A DNA stretch of 8,105 nt from Desulfobacteraceae bacterium UBA5852 (GCA_002432195.1 DJGG01000117.1:3379-11483); one strand, 5' to 3'; positions 1 to 5,909 are shown, counted from the stretch's first letter. The notes: generated from the letters alone by a model not told the origin. Program-made: numbers and translations.

Positions 1-114
1 GGCCACCACCAGTCCCTGCTGGTCACCTGCGAGGGCGCCATCGTCGGCGTCCTGCGGCTGACGGACGTATTTGCCGCGGTGTTCCACGCCATGAAGGAAT
101 GCCGGCTGGATTGA
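1..114 (+). CDS. CBS-domain protein, C-terminal fragment (5' end outside window)
   Basis: Frame 1 is open from the first base to a TGA at 112-114 and gives 37 residues. The segment EGAIVGVLRLTDVFAAVF is the closing strand-helix of a CBS domain (pattern G.IVGVLR.TDVF). CBS pairs usually bind adenine nucleotides and act as energy-sensing modules. Only the last half-domain is visible, so partner domains and full length are unknown. The permease starts 46 bases downstream on the same strand with its own strong ribosome binding site. Co-transcription is therefore likely, and a regulatory role for the transporter is a plausible inference. It could also be the tail of a larger CBS-containing protein. 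The CBS call is fairly secure; the function is not. Confidence 0.72.
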   Translation, partial: GHHQSLLVTCEGAIVGVLRLTDVFAAVFHAMKECRLD

Positions 115-144
115 ACCCCCGGGACCGCAGTTTCGATGCCATCC

Positions 145-151
145 GAGGAGG
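145..151 (+). promoter_or_regulatory. Ribosome binding site of the permease gene
   Basis: GAGGAGG lies 9 bases before the ATG at 161. It is a near-ideal Shine-Dalgarno sequence and supports that start. It is stronger than the site before the histidine kinase, so the permease may be translated more efficiently than the kinase. Confidence 0.8.
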
Positions 152-160
152 AACGCGTTA

Positions 161-1666
161 ATGGCTAGCGACACCTTTGCGGCAGCCGACGCCCCCAGCG
201 TCAATTGGACCAAATTCATCGCCATGTGGGTGGGGATCGCCCTGTTCGCCATCGTCTACTGGTCACCCCCCTGGCCGGATGCCGTGGATCCCCTGGGAGC
301 CCATTTCCCCCTCAGCCGCGAGTCCAAGGGCGCCCTGGCCGTGTTCCTGCTGGCCGGCACCTGGTGGGTATTCGAAGTGGTGCCCATCGGCGTCACCAGC
401 CTGGCCATCGGGGTGCTCCAGGCCCTGTTCCTGATCCGGCCGGCCAAGGAGGCCTTCAAGGACTTCATGGACCCCTCGGTGCTTTTCATCTTCGGCTCGC
501 TGATGATCGGCATGGTTTTCACCAAGACCGGGCTCACCAAGCGCCTGGCCTACCGCATGCTGATGATCGTGGGGGAGAAGACCAGCATGATCATGCTGGG
601 ATGCTTCGTGGTGACCGCGGCGCTCACCCACATCATGGCCCACACGGCCGTGGCGGCCACCATCTACCCCCTGATGATCTCCATCTATGCCATGTACGGC
701 GAGGGGGACAAGCCCACCAAGTTCGGCAAGGCCCTCTTCATCGGCATGGCCTACGTGGCCGGCGCCGGCAGCATCGTGACCCTCCTGGGGGCCGCCCGGG
801 GGGCCGTGGCCTTAGGCTTCTATGCCGACATCATGGCCGAGGGCATCAAGGCCGGGGCCAACCAGGACATCTCCTTTTTCAAATTGACCTATTACATGTT
901 CCCCATCGGCTGGCTCATGACCTTCCTCCTCTGGGGCTTCTTCATGCTGGTGCTCAAGCCGGAAAAAAGGAGCATCCCGGGCCTGCGCGCGAAGGCCGCC
1001 CAGCTCAATGCCGGCCTGGGCCCCCTCACCCGCAACGAAATCCTGGCGGCCTTCCTGGTGGGGGGCGTCATCCTGATCATGTCCCTGCGCTCCTTCGTGC
1101 CGGCCCTGGAACCGCTGGACAAGACCGCCATCATCCTGGTCTCCACGATCCTCTTCTTCCTCACGGGAATAATGCGGCTCGAGGACCTGGAGGAACTCCC
1201 CTGGAACATCATCCTGCTCTTTGCCGGCGCCATGAGCATCGGCTTCTGCCTCTGGGAGACCGGGGCGGCCAAGTGGCTGGCGGTGAACTGGCTGGTGATG
1301 TTCCAGGAGGCCCCGGGATTCGTCTTCATCATGGGCATCACCTTCTTTGTCCTGGTCATGACCAACTTCATCATGAACGTGGCGGCCATCGCCATCTCCC
1401 TGCCGGTGGCCCTGGTGATCGCCCCCTACCTGGGGGTGGCCGCCGAGGTGATCCTCTTCGCCTCCCTGGTGGCGGCGGGCATGCCCTTCCTGCTGCTGGT
1501 GGGGGCGGCGCCCAACGCCATCGCCTACGACTCCCGGCAGTTCACGCCGGGCGAGTTCTTTCTCTACGGCATCCCGGCGAGCATCCTGCTCATGGTGGTG
1601 GTGGGCGTGGCGGTGCTGGTTCTCTGGCCCCTCATGGGCATGCCCGTCCTCGTGGCGACCCCCTAA
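161..1666 (+). CDS. DASS/SLC13-family anion permease with altered SNT motifs
   Basis: A 501-residue inner-membrane protein with many hydrophobic segments and the two-fold internal repeat of the divalent anion:Na+ symporter (SLC13/INDY) family. Members import sulfate, succinate, citrate or similar anions with sodium. The LFIFGSLMIGMVFTKTGLTKR block (109-128) matches the family's first-repeat signature. The second-repeat block PFLLLVGAAPNAIAYDS (442-458) keeps the A-PNAI core. The two SNT cation/substrate motifs are changed: the first position reads A-H-T (160-162), the second M-N-V (405-407). The first TPPN-type loop is also degenerate (LLGAARGAV, 208-216). Length is close to the usual 450-500. 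The start is set by the RBS at 145-151. It follows a CBS-domain gene and precedes a two-component system. Family membership is secure; substrate and coupling ion are unknown. Confidence 0.88.
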   Translation: MASDTFAAADAPSVNWTKFIAMWVGIALFAIVYWSPPWPDAVDPLGAHFPLSRESKGALAVFLLAGTWWVFEVVPIGVTSLAIGVLQALFLIRPAKEAFKDFMDPSVLFIFGSLMIGMVFTKTGLTKRLAYRMLMIVGEKTSMIMLGCFVVTAALTHIMAHTAVAATIYPLMISIYAMYGEGDKPTKFGKALFIGMAYVAGAGSIVTLLGAARGAVALGFYADIMAEGIKAGANQDISFFKLTYYMFPIGWLMTFLLWGFFMLVLKPEKRSIPGLRAKAAQLNAGLGPLTRNEILAAFLVGGVILIMSLRSFVPALEPLDKTAIILVSTILFFLTGIMRLEDLEELPWNIILLFAGAMSIGFCLWETGAAKWLAVNWLVMFQEAPGFVFIMGITFFVLVMTNFIMNVAAIAISLPVALVIAPYLGVAAEVILFASLVAAGMPFLLLVGAAPNAIAYDSRQFTPGEFFLYGIPASILLMVVVGVAVLVLWPLMGMPVLVATP

Positions 1667-1671
1667 ACTCG

Positions 1672-1706
1672 TCCCCGCGGCCGGCGCCGGGCGCCGCCCG
1701 CGGGGA
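1672..1706 (+). other. Strong GC hairpin between permease and kinase genes
   Basis: Arms 1672-1686 and 1692-1706 pair at 14 of 15 positions (one C-C mismatch, 1681/1697) around a 5-base loop. The hairpin begins 5 bases after the permease stop codon. No run of T follows (TCCTTGCG), so it is not a classical intrinsic terminator. A role in mRNA stabilisation, partial termination or uneven expression of permease and kinase is inferred. Confidence 0.55.
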
Positions 1707-1732
1707 TCCTTGCGTTCCAGGCGGCCCCAGCC

Positions 1733-3193
1733 ATGTGGCCCAACATCAGCCTCAAAGCCCGTATCTACCTGCTCCTGGCCCTGCTGGTTTCCGTCACCCT
1801 GGTCAACGCCCCCATCGGCATCTGGTACAGCTTCCGCATGGAACGGCTGGTGGCCGGCATGGTGCGCGAGGACGTCTCCGCCATGCAGGCCGCCGAAGAC
1901 CTGGTGAATGCCCTGGTGAACCAGAAGGGATTCGTCTCCTACTATTTCCTGGACGGCGACCCCGATTGGCTCCAGCAGCTGGCCACCTACCGGCAGGTCT
2001 TCGACGCCAGGCTGGCCATTGCCCGACGCATCGCCTCCGGCCCGGAGGAAGCCGGCCTGGTGGACCGCATCGAAGGCGAATACCGCCGCTACGTGGAGGG
2101 CAAGGACCGGGTCATCGATCTCTACAAGCACGGGGAATATGAATCCGGGCGCATCCTCCACCGGGAGGTGCGGGGGCATTTTTTCACCATCCTGGGACTC
2201 TGCGAGACCCACAAAAAACTCCACCGGGAACGCATCGAGGCCGCCCTGGCGGATGCCCACCGCCAGGCCCTGAGCCTGCGGGCCATCGCCCTGGGGGCCT
2301 TGGTGGGGGCTTTCGCGCTGGGCCTGGGCCTGGCCCTGATCGTCATGCGCCAGATCTTCGGCCCCCTGAAACGTCTCATGGAGGAGGCCGGCCTGGCGGC
2401 CGAAAATCCCCGGCAGCGCAATCTCATCGTGGCCCTGCAACGCAGCGTCCTGGGTCTCAAGGAGGATTTCGCCCAGGCCCACTCCGAGCTCGAGCGCAGC
2501 CGGGAGCATCTCCAGCAGACCGAAAAGCTGGCGCTGGTGGGGAAGCTGGCCGCCGGGATGGCCCACAGCATCCGCAACCCCTTCACCTCGGTGAAGATGC
2601 GTCTTTTCTCCCTGAGCCGTTCGCTGAAGTTGAATCCCGTGCAGGAAGAGGATTTCCAGGTGATTTCCGACGAAATCCGCCACATCGACACCATCGTGCA
2701 GAATTTCCTGGAATTCTCCCGCCCGCCCAAGTTGAAGATGCAGCCCGTCAGCCCGTCCACGGTGGTGGATCAGGTGATCCAATTGCTGGAGCACCGCCTC
2801 AAGTCCTACGAAGTGAGCGTGGAGGTCCTGCGCCCCCACGCGCTGCCCGCCATCCGCATCGACGCCGAGCAGCTCAAGGAGGTCCTCGTCAACCTGATCA
2901 TCAATGCCTGCGAAGCCATGGAGCGGGACGGGGCCATCCGGATCCAGGAGGAGGAGGCCTACGCCCAGCCGCTGGGACGGGTGGCGGTGATCCGCGTGAG
3001 CGACAACGGGCCCGGCATCGATCCGGCCTTGCGCCCCAAGGTCTTCCAGCCGTTCTTCACCACCAAGGACGATGGCACGGGGCTGGGTTTGAGCATCGCC
3101 CTGCGCATCGTCGAGGAGCACGGCGGCTGGCTGGATGTGGATTCGGAGGCCGGCGCGGGAACCACGTTCGTCATCACCCTGCCGGTGAAATAG
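1733..3193 (+). CDS. Membrane sensor histidine kinase (NtrB/AtoS-like), AHSIRNP H-box
   Basis: A 486-residue sensor kinase. A membrane helix (about 10-34) is followed by a mostly helical, probably periplasmic region (about 35-180) resembling four-helix-bundle sensor domains, then a second membrane helix (about 183-206). A short, HAMP-like or degenerate linker and a coiled-coil stretch (about 207-265) lead into the catalytic core. HisKA has phospho-acceptor H278 in AHSIRNP. The HATPase domain has an N-box (EVLVNLIINACEA, 383-395), G1 DNGPGID (424-430), F-box FQPFFTTK (438-445) and G2 GTGLGLS (448-454). The residue after the histidine, normally Glu/Asp, is Ser279; N282 at +4 is kept. The only upstream ribosome site is a weak AGGCGG (1719-1724). 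Its partner is almost certainly the adjacent sigma54 response regulator. The ligand is unknown. Confidence 0.92.
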   Translation: MWPNISLKARIYLLLALLVSVTLVNAPIGIWYSFRMERLVAGMVREDVSAMQAAEDLVNALVNQKGFVSYYFLDGDPDWLQQLATYRQVFDARLAIARRIASGPEEAGLVDRIEGEYRRYVEGKDRVIDLYKHGEYESGRILHREVRGHFFTILGLCETHKKLHRERIEAALADAHRQALSLRAIALGALVGAFALGLGLALIVMRQIFGPLKRLMEEAGLAAENPRQRNLIVALQRSVLGLKEDFAQAHSELERSREHLQQTEKLALVGKLAAGMAHSIRNPFTSVKMRLFSLSRSLKLNPVQEEDFQVISDEIRHIDTIVQNFLEFSRPPKLKMQPVSPSTVVDQVIQLLEHRLKSYEVSVEVLRPHALPAIRIDAEQLKEVLVNLIINACEAMERDGAIRIQEEEAYAQPLGRVAVIRVSDNGPGIDPALRPKVFQPFFTTKDDGTGLGLSIALRIVEEHGGWLDVDSEAGAGTTFVITLPVK

Positions 3194-3250
3194 GGTTCAA
3201 GGCGCCGGGCGCGCGGCGGACGGGGCCGGGCCGCGGTGGCGGGGGAGACC

Positions 3251-4690
3251 ATGAAGCACATCCTGATCATCGACGACGACGACCAGCTCCGCAAGAGCTT
3301 CCACAAGCTCCTGGTGGAGGAAGGCTACCGCGTGGCCGCTGCCGCTTCCGGGGAGGAAGGCGTGGAAATGGTGGCCACGGACGCCCCGGACGTGGTGGTC
3401 CTGGACATGCGTCTGCCGGGCATGAGCGGCTTGGCGGCCTTTCAGGCCATCCACAGCATCGAGCCCAAGCTGCCGGTGATCATGATGACCGCCTACGCCA
3501 CCACCGAGAGCGCCATCGAGGCCACCAAGATGGGGGCCTTCGATTATATCCTGAAGCCCTTTGAAATCCCGGACATGCTGGCGGTCATCCGCCAGGCCGA
3601 GGAGGCCGGGCGCTTCATGCGCTCGCCCGTGGACATGGGCGGCGCGGCCATCCAGGGCAGCGGGGAGGTCATCGTGGGGCGCAGCCGCCCCATGCAGGAG
3701 GTCTACAAGGCCATCGGCCGGGTGGCGGACTCCGAGGCCACGGTCCTGATCCGGGGCGAGTCGGGGACCGGCAAGGAGCTGGTGGCCCGGGCCATCTACC
3801 AGCACAGCCAGCGCGCCAGCCGGCCCTTCATGGTGATCAACTGTGTGGCCATCCCGGAAAACCTCCTGGAAAGCGAGCTCTTCGGCTACGAGAAAGGCGC
3901 CTTCACAGGGGCGGCCCATCGGCGCCTGGGCAAGATCGAGCAGGCCCACGGGGGGACCGTGTTCCTGGACGAGATCGGCGACATGCCCTTCAGCATCCAG
4001 GCCAAGATCCTGCGGCTCCTCCAGGAGCGCAGCATCGAGCGCCTCGGGGGGCGGGATACCATCCCGGTGGACGTGCGCATCATCGCCGCCACCAACCGCG
4101 ATCTGGAGCAGGCGCTGGGGGAGGGCCGATTCCGGGAAGACCTCTACTACCGTCTCAAGGTGGTCACCATCCCCCTGCCGCCCCTGCGGGAGCGGGGGGA
4201 TGACATCCCCCGCCTGGCGGATTTTTTCCTCACCCGCTTCGCCGCCGAAAGGGGGCAGGACAACCCCGGGATCACGGAGGACGCCCTGCGCGCCCTGCAG
4301 GCGCATCCCTGGCCGGGCAATATCCGGGAGCTGGCCAACACGCTCCAGAAAATCCTGATCTTCAACCGGGGCGGCCCCATCCAGCTCGACGACGTCACCC
4401 AGGCGCTGGACGACGGGCCGGGGGCCGGCAACACCGGCGCGGCCATGGATGACGAGGTGCTGCGCACCTGGATCCGGCACTTCATGGGCAGCGCGGCGGG
4501 AACCGATCTCTTCGAGACCTGCATGGACCGTTTCGCCAGCCTGCTGATCAGCGAGGTCCTCAACTTCACGGCCGGCAACCGTTCCCGCGCGGCCCGGCTT
4601 CTGGGCCTCTCACGGCCCACCCTGCATGCCAAGATCGAAAAATACCGGCTCAAATTCGAGACCTCGGTGCGGGAGGAGGACACCGAATAG
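3251..4690 (+). CDS. NtrC-family sigma54-dependent response regulator
   Basis: A 479-residue enhancer-binding activator with three standard domains. The receiver (1-120) has acidic residues D8-D11, phospho-acceptor D52 in LDMRLPG, T80 and K102. The AAA+ domain (about 140-370) has Walker A GESGTGKE (169-176), the sigma54-contacting GAFTGA loop (216-221), Walker B GGTVFLDEIGDM (234-245) and WPGNIREL (354-361). A Fis-type helix-turn-helix (about 435-465, GNRSRAARLLGLSRPTLHAKI) closes it. All ATPase and sigma54-contact motifs look intact. ATG 3251 is preferred because the receiver starts MKHILIIDDD and a GGGGGAG lies just upstream; an in-frame GTG at 3236 would add five residues. It lies 57 bases after the cognate kinase. 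The nearby palindrome and -24/-12 promoter at 4777-4914 make the CBS-ACT gene a likely target (inference). Confidence 0.95.
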   Translation: MKHILIIDDDDQLRKSFHKLLVEEGYRVAAAASGEEGVEMVATDAPDVVVLDMRLPGMSGLAAFQAIHSIEPKLPVIMMTAYATTESAIEATKMGAFDYILKPFEIPDMLAVIRQAEEAGRFMRSPVDMGGAAIQGSGEVIVGRSRPMQEVYKAIGRVADSEATVLIRGESGTGKELVARAIYQHSQRASRPFMVINCVAIPENLLESELFGYEKGAFTGAAHRRLGKIEQAHGGTVFLDEIGDMPFSIQAKILRLLQERSIERLGGRDTIPVDVRIIAATNRDLEQALGEGRFREDLYYRLKVVTIPLPPLRERGDDIPRLADFFLTRFAAERGQDNPGITEDALRALQAHPWPGNIRELANTLQKILIFNRGGPIQLDDVTQALDDGPGAGNTGAAMDDEVLRTWIRHFMGSAAGTDLFETCMDRFASLLISEVLNFTAGNRSRAARLLGLSRPTLHAKIEKYRLKFETSVREEDTE

Positions 4691-4695
4691 CCCCC

Positions 4696-4710
4696 GGGCG
4701 GGTGCCGCCC
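4696..4710 (+). terminator. Possible weak hairpin terminator after response regulator
   Basis: GGGCGG (4696-4701), a GTG loop and CCGCCC (4705-4710) form a 6-bp GC stem 5 bases after the regulator's stop codon. There is no T-run, so intrinsic termination is doubtful. It may only reflect GC-rich sequence. Confidence 0.25.
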
Positions 4711-4776
4711 CGCGCGTCGCCGCCCCCCTTGCCCCGCGTTGCCGCCACCCGTAGCCCCCGCCGCCTCGGCCTTTGC

Positions 4777-4793
4777 CTTTACAGCCTGTAAAG
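4777..4793. promoter_or_regulatory. 17-bp perfect palindrome, candidate enhancer-binding site
   Basis: CTTTACAGCCTGTAAAG is a perfect inverted repeat (8-bp arms around a central C) in otherwise GC-rich DNA. Its centre is about 140 bases upstream of the start site predicted from the -24/-12 promoter, a usual distance for sigma54 enhancers. Symmetric sites of this size suit Fis-type dimers such as the adjacent response regulator. Only one clear copy is present, although such regulators often use two or more. The assignment is inferred from symmetry and position. Confidence 0.6.
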
Positions 4794-4803
4794 AAACCCA
4801 ACA

Positions 4804-4839
4804 GGGGCTGCCCCCCGGAGCGTCCCCCGGGACGGGGGC
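4804..4839 (+). repeat. GC-rich overlapping inverted repeats
   Basis: GGGGC-T-GCCCC (4804-4814), GTCCC-CC-GGGAC (4822-4833) and GCCCCC/GGGGGC (4810-4815 with 4834-4839) overlap and compete. In RNA they would fold strongly and could block read-through from the regulator gene. There is no adjacent T-run; the nearest is at 4857-4861. Function unknown. Confidence 0.35.
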
Positions 4840-4853
4840 CAGTCGCGAAACCC

Positions 4854-4871
4854 GATATTTTTCAATAAGAT
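4854..4871. promoter_or_regulatory. AT-rich island, possible IHF/bend site
   Basis: An isolated AT-rich stretch (ATATTTTTCAATAAGAT) sits between the palindrome and the sigma54 promoter, about 54-71 bases before the predicted start. IHF or intrinsic bends commonly occupy this position at sigma54 promoters. The match to the IHF core (WATCAA-N4-TTR) is imperfect, with about two mismatches, so the call rests mainly on composition and placement. Confidence 0.3.
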
Positions 4872-4898
4872 GTCAGTTCCGTGGCTTGGATGGGCCGG

Positions 4899-4914
4899 TG
4901 GCATGCGCCTTGCT
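4899..4914 (+). promoter_or_regulatory. Sigma54 (-24/-12) promoter of the CBS-ACT gene
   Basis: TGGCATG-CGCC-TTGCT matches the sigma54 consensus TGGCAYR-N4-TTGCW. The invariant GG (4900-4901) and GC (4912-4913) are separated by exactly 10 bases. The predicted transcription start is near 4925, giving a leader of about 54 bases before ATG 4979. The gene for a sigma54 activator lies immediately upstream. No sigma70-type promoter was apparent in the same gap. Confidence 0.85.
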
Positions 4915-4916
4915 CT

Positions 4917-4939
4917 GGTTATCCGCCGGGGGATAAACC
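4917..4939. promoter_or_regulatory. Inverted repeat over the predicted start site
   Basis: TTATCC (4919-4924), six bases, GGATAA (4931-4936) form a perfect inverted repeat, extendable to GGTTATCC/GGATAAACC with one bulged base. It spans the predicted sigma54 start site near 4925. It could be an operator for a second regulator or could melt during initiation. Only half would be transcribed, so an RNA hairpin role is unlikely if the start is right. Confidence 0.35.
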
Positions 4940-4966
4940 ACGCTTCCGGCGTACAACCGCCATGCC

Positions 4967-4973
4967 AAGGAGG
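4967..4973 (+). promoter_or_regulatory. Ribosome binding site that sets the CBS-ACT start
   Basis: AAGGAGG lies 5 bases before ATG 4979. It overlaps the in-frame GTG at 4973, which argues against that GTG, and follows an out-of-frame ATG at 4962. The ATG at 4979 is therefore the preferred start. Confidence 0.8.
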
Positions 4974-4978
4974 TGCCC

Positions 4979-5665
4979 ATGCTGGTCAAGGACTGGATGA
5001 GCCGCGAGGTCGTGACCGTCGACGCGGAGGATTCCATGGAGACCGCCGTCAAGCGGATGAAGGAACACCGCATCCGGCTGCTCCCGGTACTGATGAAGCG
5101 CGACGTCCTGGTGGGGGTGCTGAGCGATGGGGACATCAAGCGGGCGTCGGCTTCCGACGCCACCAGCCTGGACGTCCACGAGTTGATCTACCTTCTGGGG
5201 CGTCTCAAGGTCAAGGACATCATGACCCGCGACCCCATCACGGTGGGCTGGGACCACACCGTGGAGGAGACGGCCGAGCTTCTGCTGGAGCACAAGATCC
5301 CAGGGGTTCCCGTGCTGGGCCCGGAGGGCCGGCTGGCCGGGGTGATCACCCAGTCGGACATCTTCCGGGTGCTCATCTCCCTTACCGGGGTGGGCAAGCG
5401 GGGGATTCAGTTCGCCCTGCGGATCGAGGACCGACCGGGCACCATCAAGGCGGTCGCTGACGTGATCCGCAGCCACGGAGGCCGCCTGGTGAGCATCCTG
5501 ACCTCTTACGAAGGGGTTCCCAAGGGATTCCGCAAGGTTTACCTGCGCGCCTTCAGCATACGGCGCCCGGAGCTGGAACGGCTGCTCGAGACCCTGGCGG
5601 GCCTGGGTCAGCTGCTCTACATGGTGGATCACCTGGAGAACCGGCGCGTCCTGTTCAACGCCTAG
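4979..5665 (+). CDS. Tandem CBS-domain and ACT-domain regulatory protein
   Basis: A 228-residue, probably cytoplasmic protein. CBS1 spans about 1-58 (starting MLVKDWMSREVVTVD, ending LVGVLSDGDIKRA). CBS2 spans about 76-135 (VKDIMTRDPITV to LAGVITQSDIFRVL). A C-terminal ACT domain lies at about 140-215 (GIQFALRIEDRPGTIKAVADVI, then VSILTSY and KVYLRAF). CBS pairs usually bind adenosine ligands and ACT domains bind amino acids or other small molecules, so this looks like a ligand sensor rather than an enzyme. AcuB-type proteins share the architecture. No DNA-binding or catalytic motif is visible. It appears to have its own sigma54 promoter at 4899-4914. Its TAG stop lies inside the left terminal repeat of the 5662-5833 element. 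The family is secure; ligand and partner are unknown. Confidence 0.93.
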   Translation: MLVKDWMSREVVTVDAEDSMETAVKRMKEHRIRLLPVLMKRDVLVGVLSDGDIKRASASDATSLDVHELIYLLGRLKVKDIMTRDPITVGWDHTVEETAELLLEHKIPGVPVLGPEGRLAGVITQSDIFRVLISLTGVGKRGIQFALRIEDRPGTIKAVADVIRSHGGRLVSILTSYEGVPKGFRKVYLRAFSIRRPELERLLETLAGLGQLLYMVDHLENRRVLFNA

Positions 5666-5833
5666 CAGGCTGTGGATAAACTGCGCCTCAGGCCGAAATG
5701 TCCCGCCGACGGCGGGATTGCGGCCTTCGGGAAAATGCTCACAACCATCCCGCTACGGCGGGATTGCTCCGCTTCTCCCATCAGGCCGCGCCTTGCCTTT
5801 CGGCCTGATACTTGTTTAGCCACAGCCTGCTAG
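5662..5833. mobile_element. MITE-like palindromic element, 172 bp, no coding capacity
   Basis: Terminal arms 5662-5681 (CTAGCAGGCTGTGGATAAAC) and 5814-5833 are inverted repeats matching at 19 of 20 positions. A second, perfect 11-bp inverted pair lies inside them (TCAGGCCGAAA 5688-5698 with 5798-5808). The centre holds two similar hairpins (5701-5717 and 5747-5764). Both ends are CTAG, which could be a 4-bp target duplication or part of the arms. From memory, ends of the CAGGCTGT... type recur between genes in Desulfobacterota genomes, which fits a non-autonomous element. The whole could fold as one branched RNA and may separate the flanking transcription units. The alternative is a REP-like intergenic repeat with no transposase link. 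Confidence 0.65.
5701..5767. repeat. Two REP-like hairpins sharing an 11-bp direct repeat
   Basis: TCCCGCC-GAC-GGCGGGA (5701-5717) and ATCCCGC-TACG-GCGGGAT (5747-5764) are near-copies of one hairpin. Each continues into the same direct repeat, GGCGGGATTGC (5711-5721 and 5757-5767). The spacing between copies is 46 bases. They form the core of the palindromic element. Confidence 0.7.
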
Positions 5834-5889
5834 CGGCCTGGGGATGGACCGGCACGGGGCCGCACGGCCGGGCGCCGCGTCTGCGGATC

Positions 5890-5899
5890 GGAGGGAGAG
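5890..5899 (+). promoter_or_regulatory. Purine-rich ribosome binding site of the acyl-CoA synthetase-like gene
   Basis: GGAGGGAGAG precedes two in-frame starts: GTG 5904 (9 bases after GGAGG) and ATG 5910 (12 bases after AGGGAG). Spacing slightly favours the GTG and codon preference the ATG. The product differs by two residues. Confidence 0.6.
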
Positions 5900-5909
5900 C
5901 CACGTGGAG

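Noticed and set aside
205..2142. A 645-codon + strand frame overlapping the permease in another register
   Set aside because: The product is repetitive, rich in G, H, R and P, and crosses the permease/kinase boundary. It is a frame shadow of the real genes.
812..3121. A 769-codon open frame on the minus strand across the permease and kinase genes
   Set aside because: It is an antisense shadow of GC-rich codons: the product is low-complexity (rich in H, G, D, Q) with no domain, and the + strand genes there have clear family motifs.
3236..3250. GTG 3236 as start of the response regulator
   Set aside because: ATG 3251 begins the receiver domain at the expected residue and has GGGGGAG directly upstream. 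The extra MAGET residues do not fit the family start.
4739..4936. A 65-codon + strand open frame in the gap before the CBS-ACT gene
   Set aside because: It overlaps the palindrome and the sigma54 promoter, has no ribosome binding site and no family resemblance.
4973..4978. GTG 4973 as start of the CBS-ACT protein
   Set aside because: The GTG overlaps the AAGGAGG ribosome binding site, while ATG 4979 is correctly spaced and gives the family's MLVKDWMS start.
5671..5679. TGTGGATAA, a perfect DnaA box in reverse orientation (TTATCCACA)
   Set aside because: It is a single box within the inverted-repeat arm, the other arm has a mismatched version, and there is no cluster, AT-rich unwinding region or dnaA/dnaN nearby. 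A chance match is likelier than an origin.
5793..5820. TTGCCT followed by GTTTAG/TTTAGC as a possible sigma70 promoter reading out of the element
   Set aside because: The -10 hexamer is poor and its position is constrained by the terminal repeat, so the evidence is too weak to annotate.
5850..5864. CGGCACG-GGGC-CGCA resembling a sigma54 promoter before the acyl-CoA synthetase-like gene
   Set aside because: The GG and GC elements are 9 rather than 10 bases apart and the TT of the -12 box is missing.
5858..5869. GGCC-GCAC-GGCC small hairpin before the acyl-CoA synthetase-like gene
   Set aside because: The stem is only 4 bp in very GC-rich sequence and has no accompanying signal.
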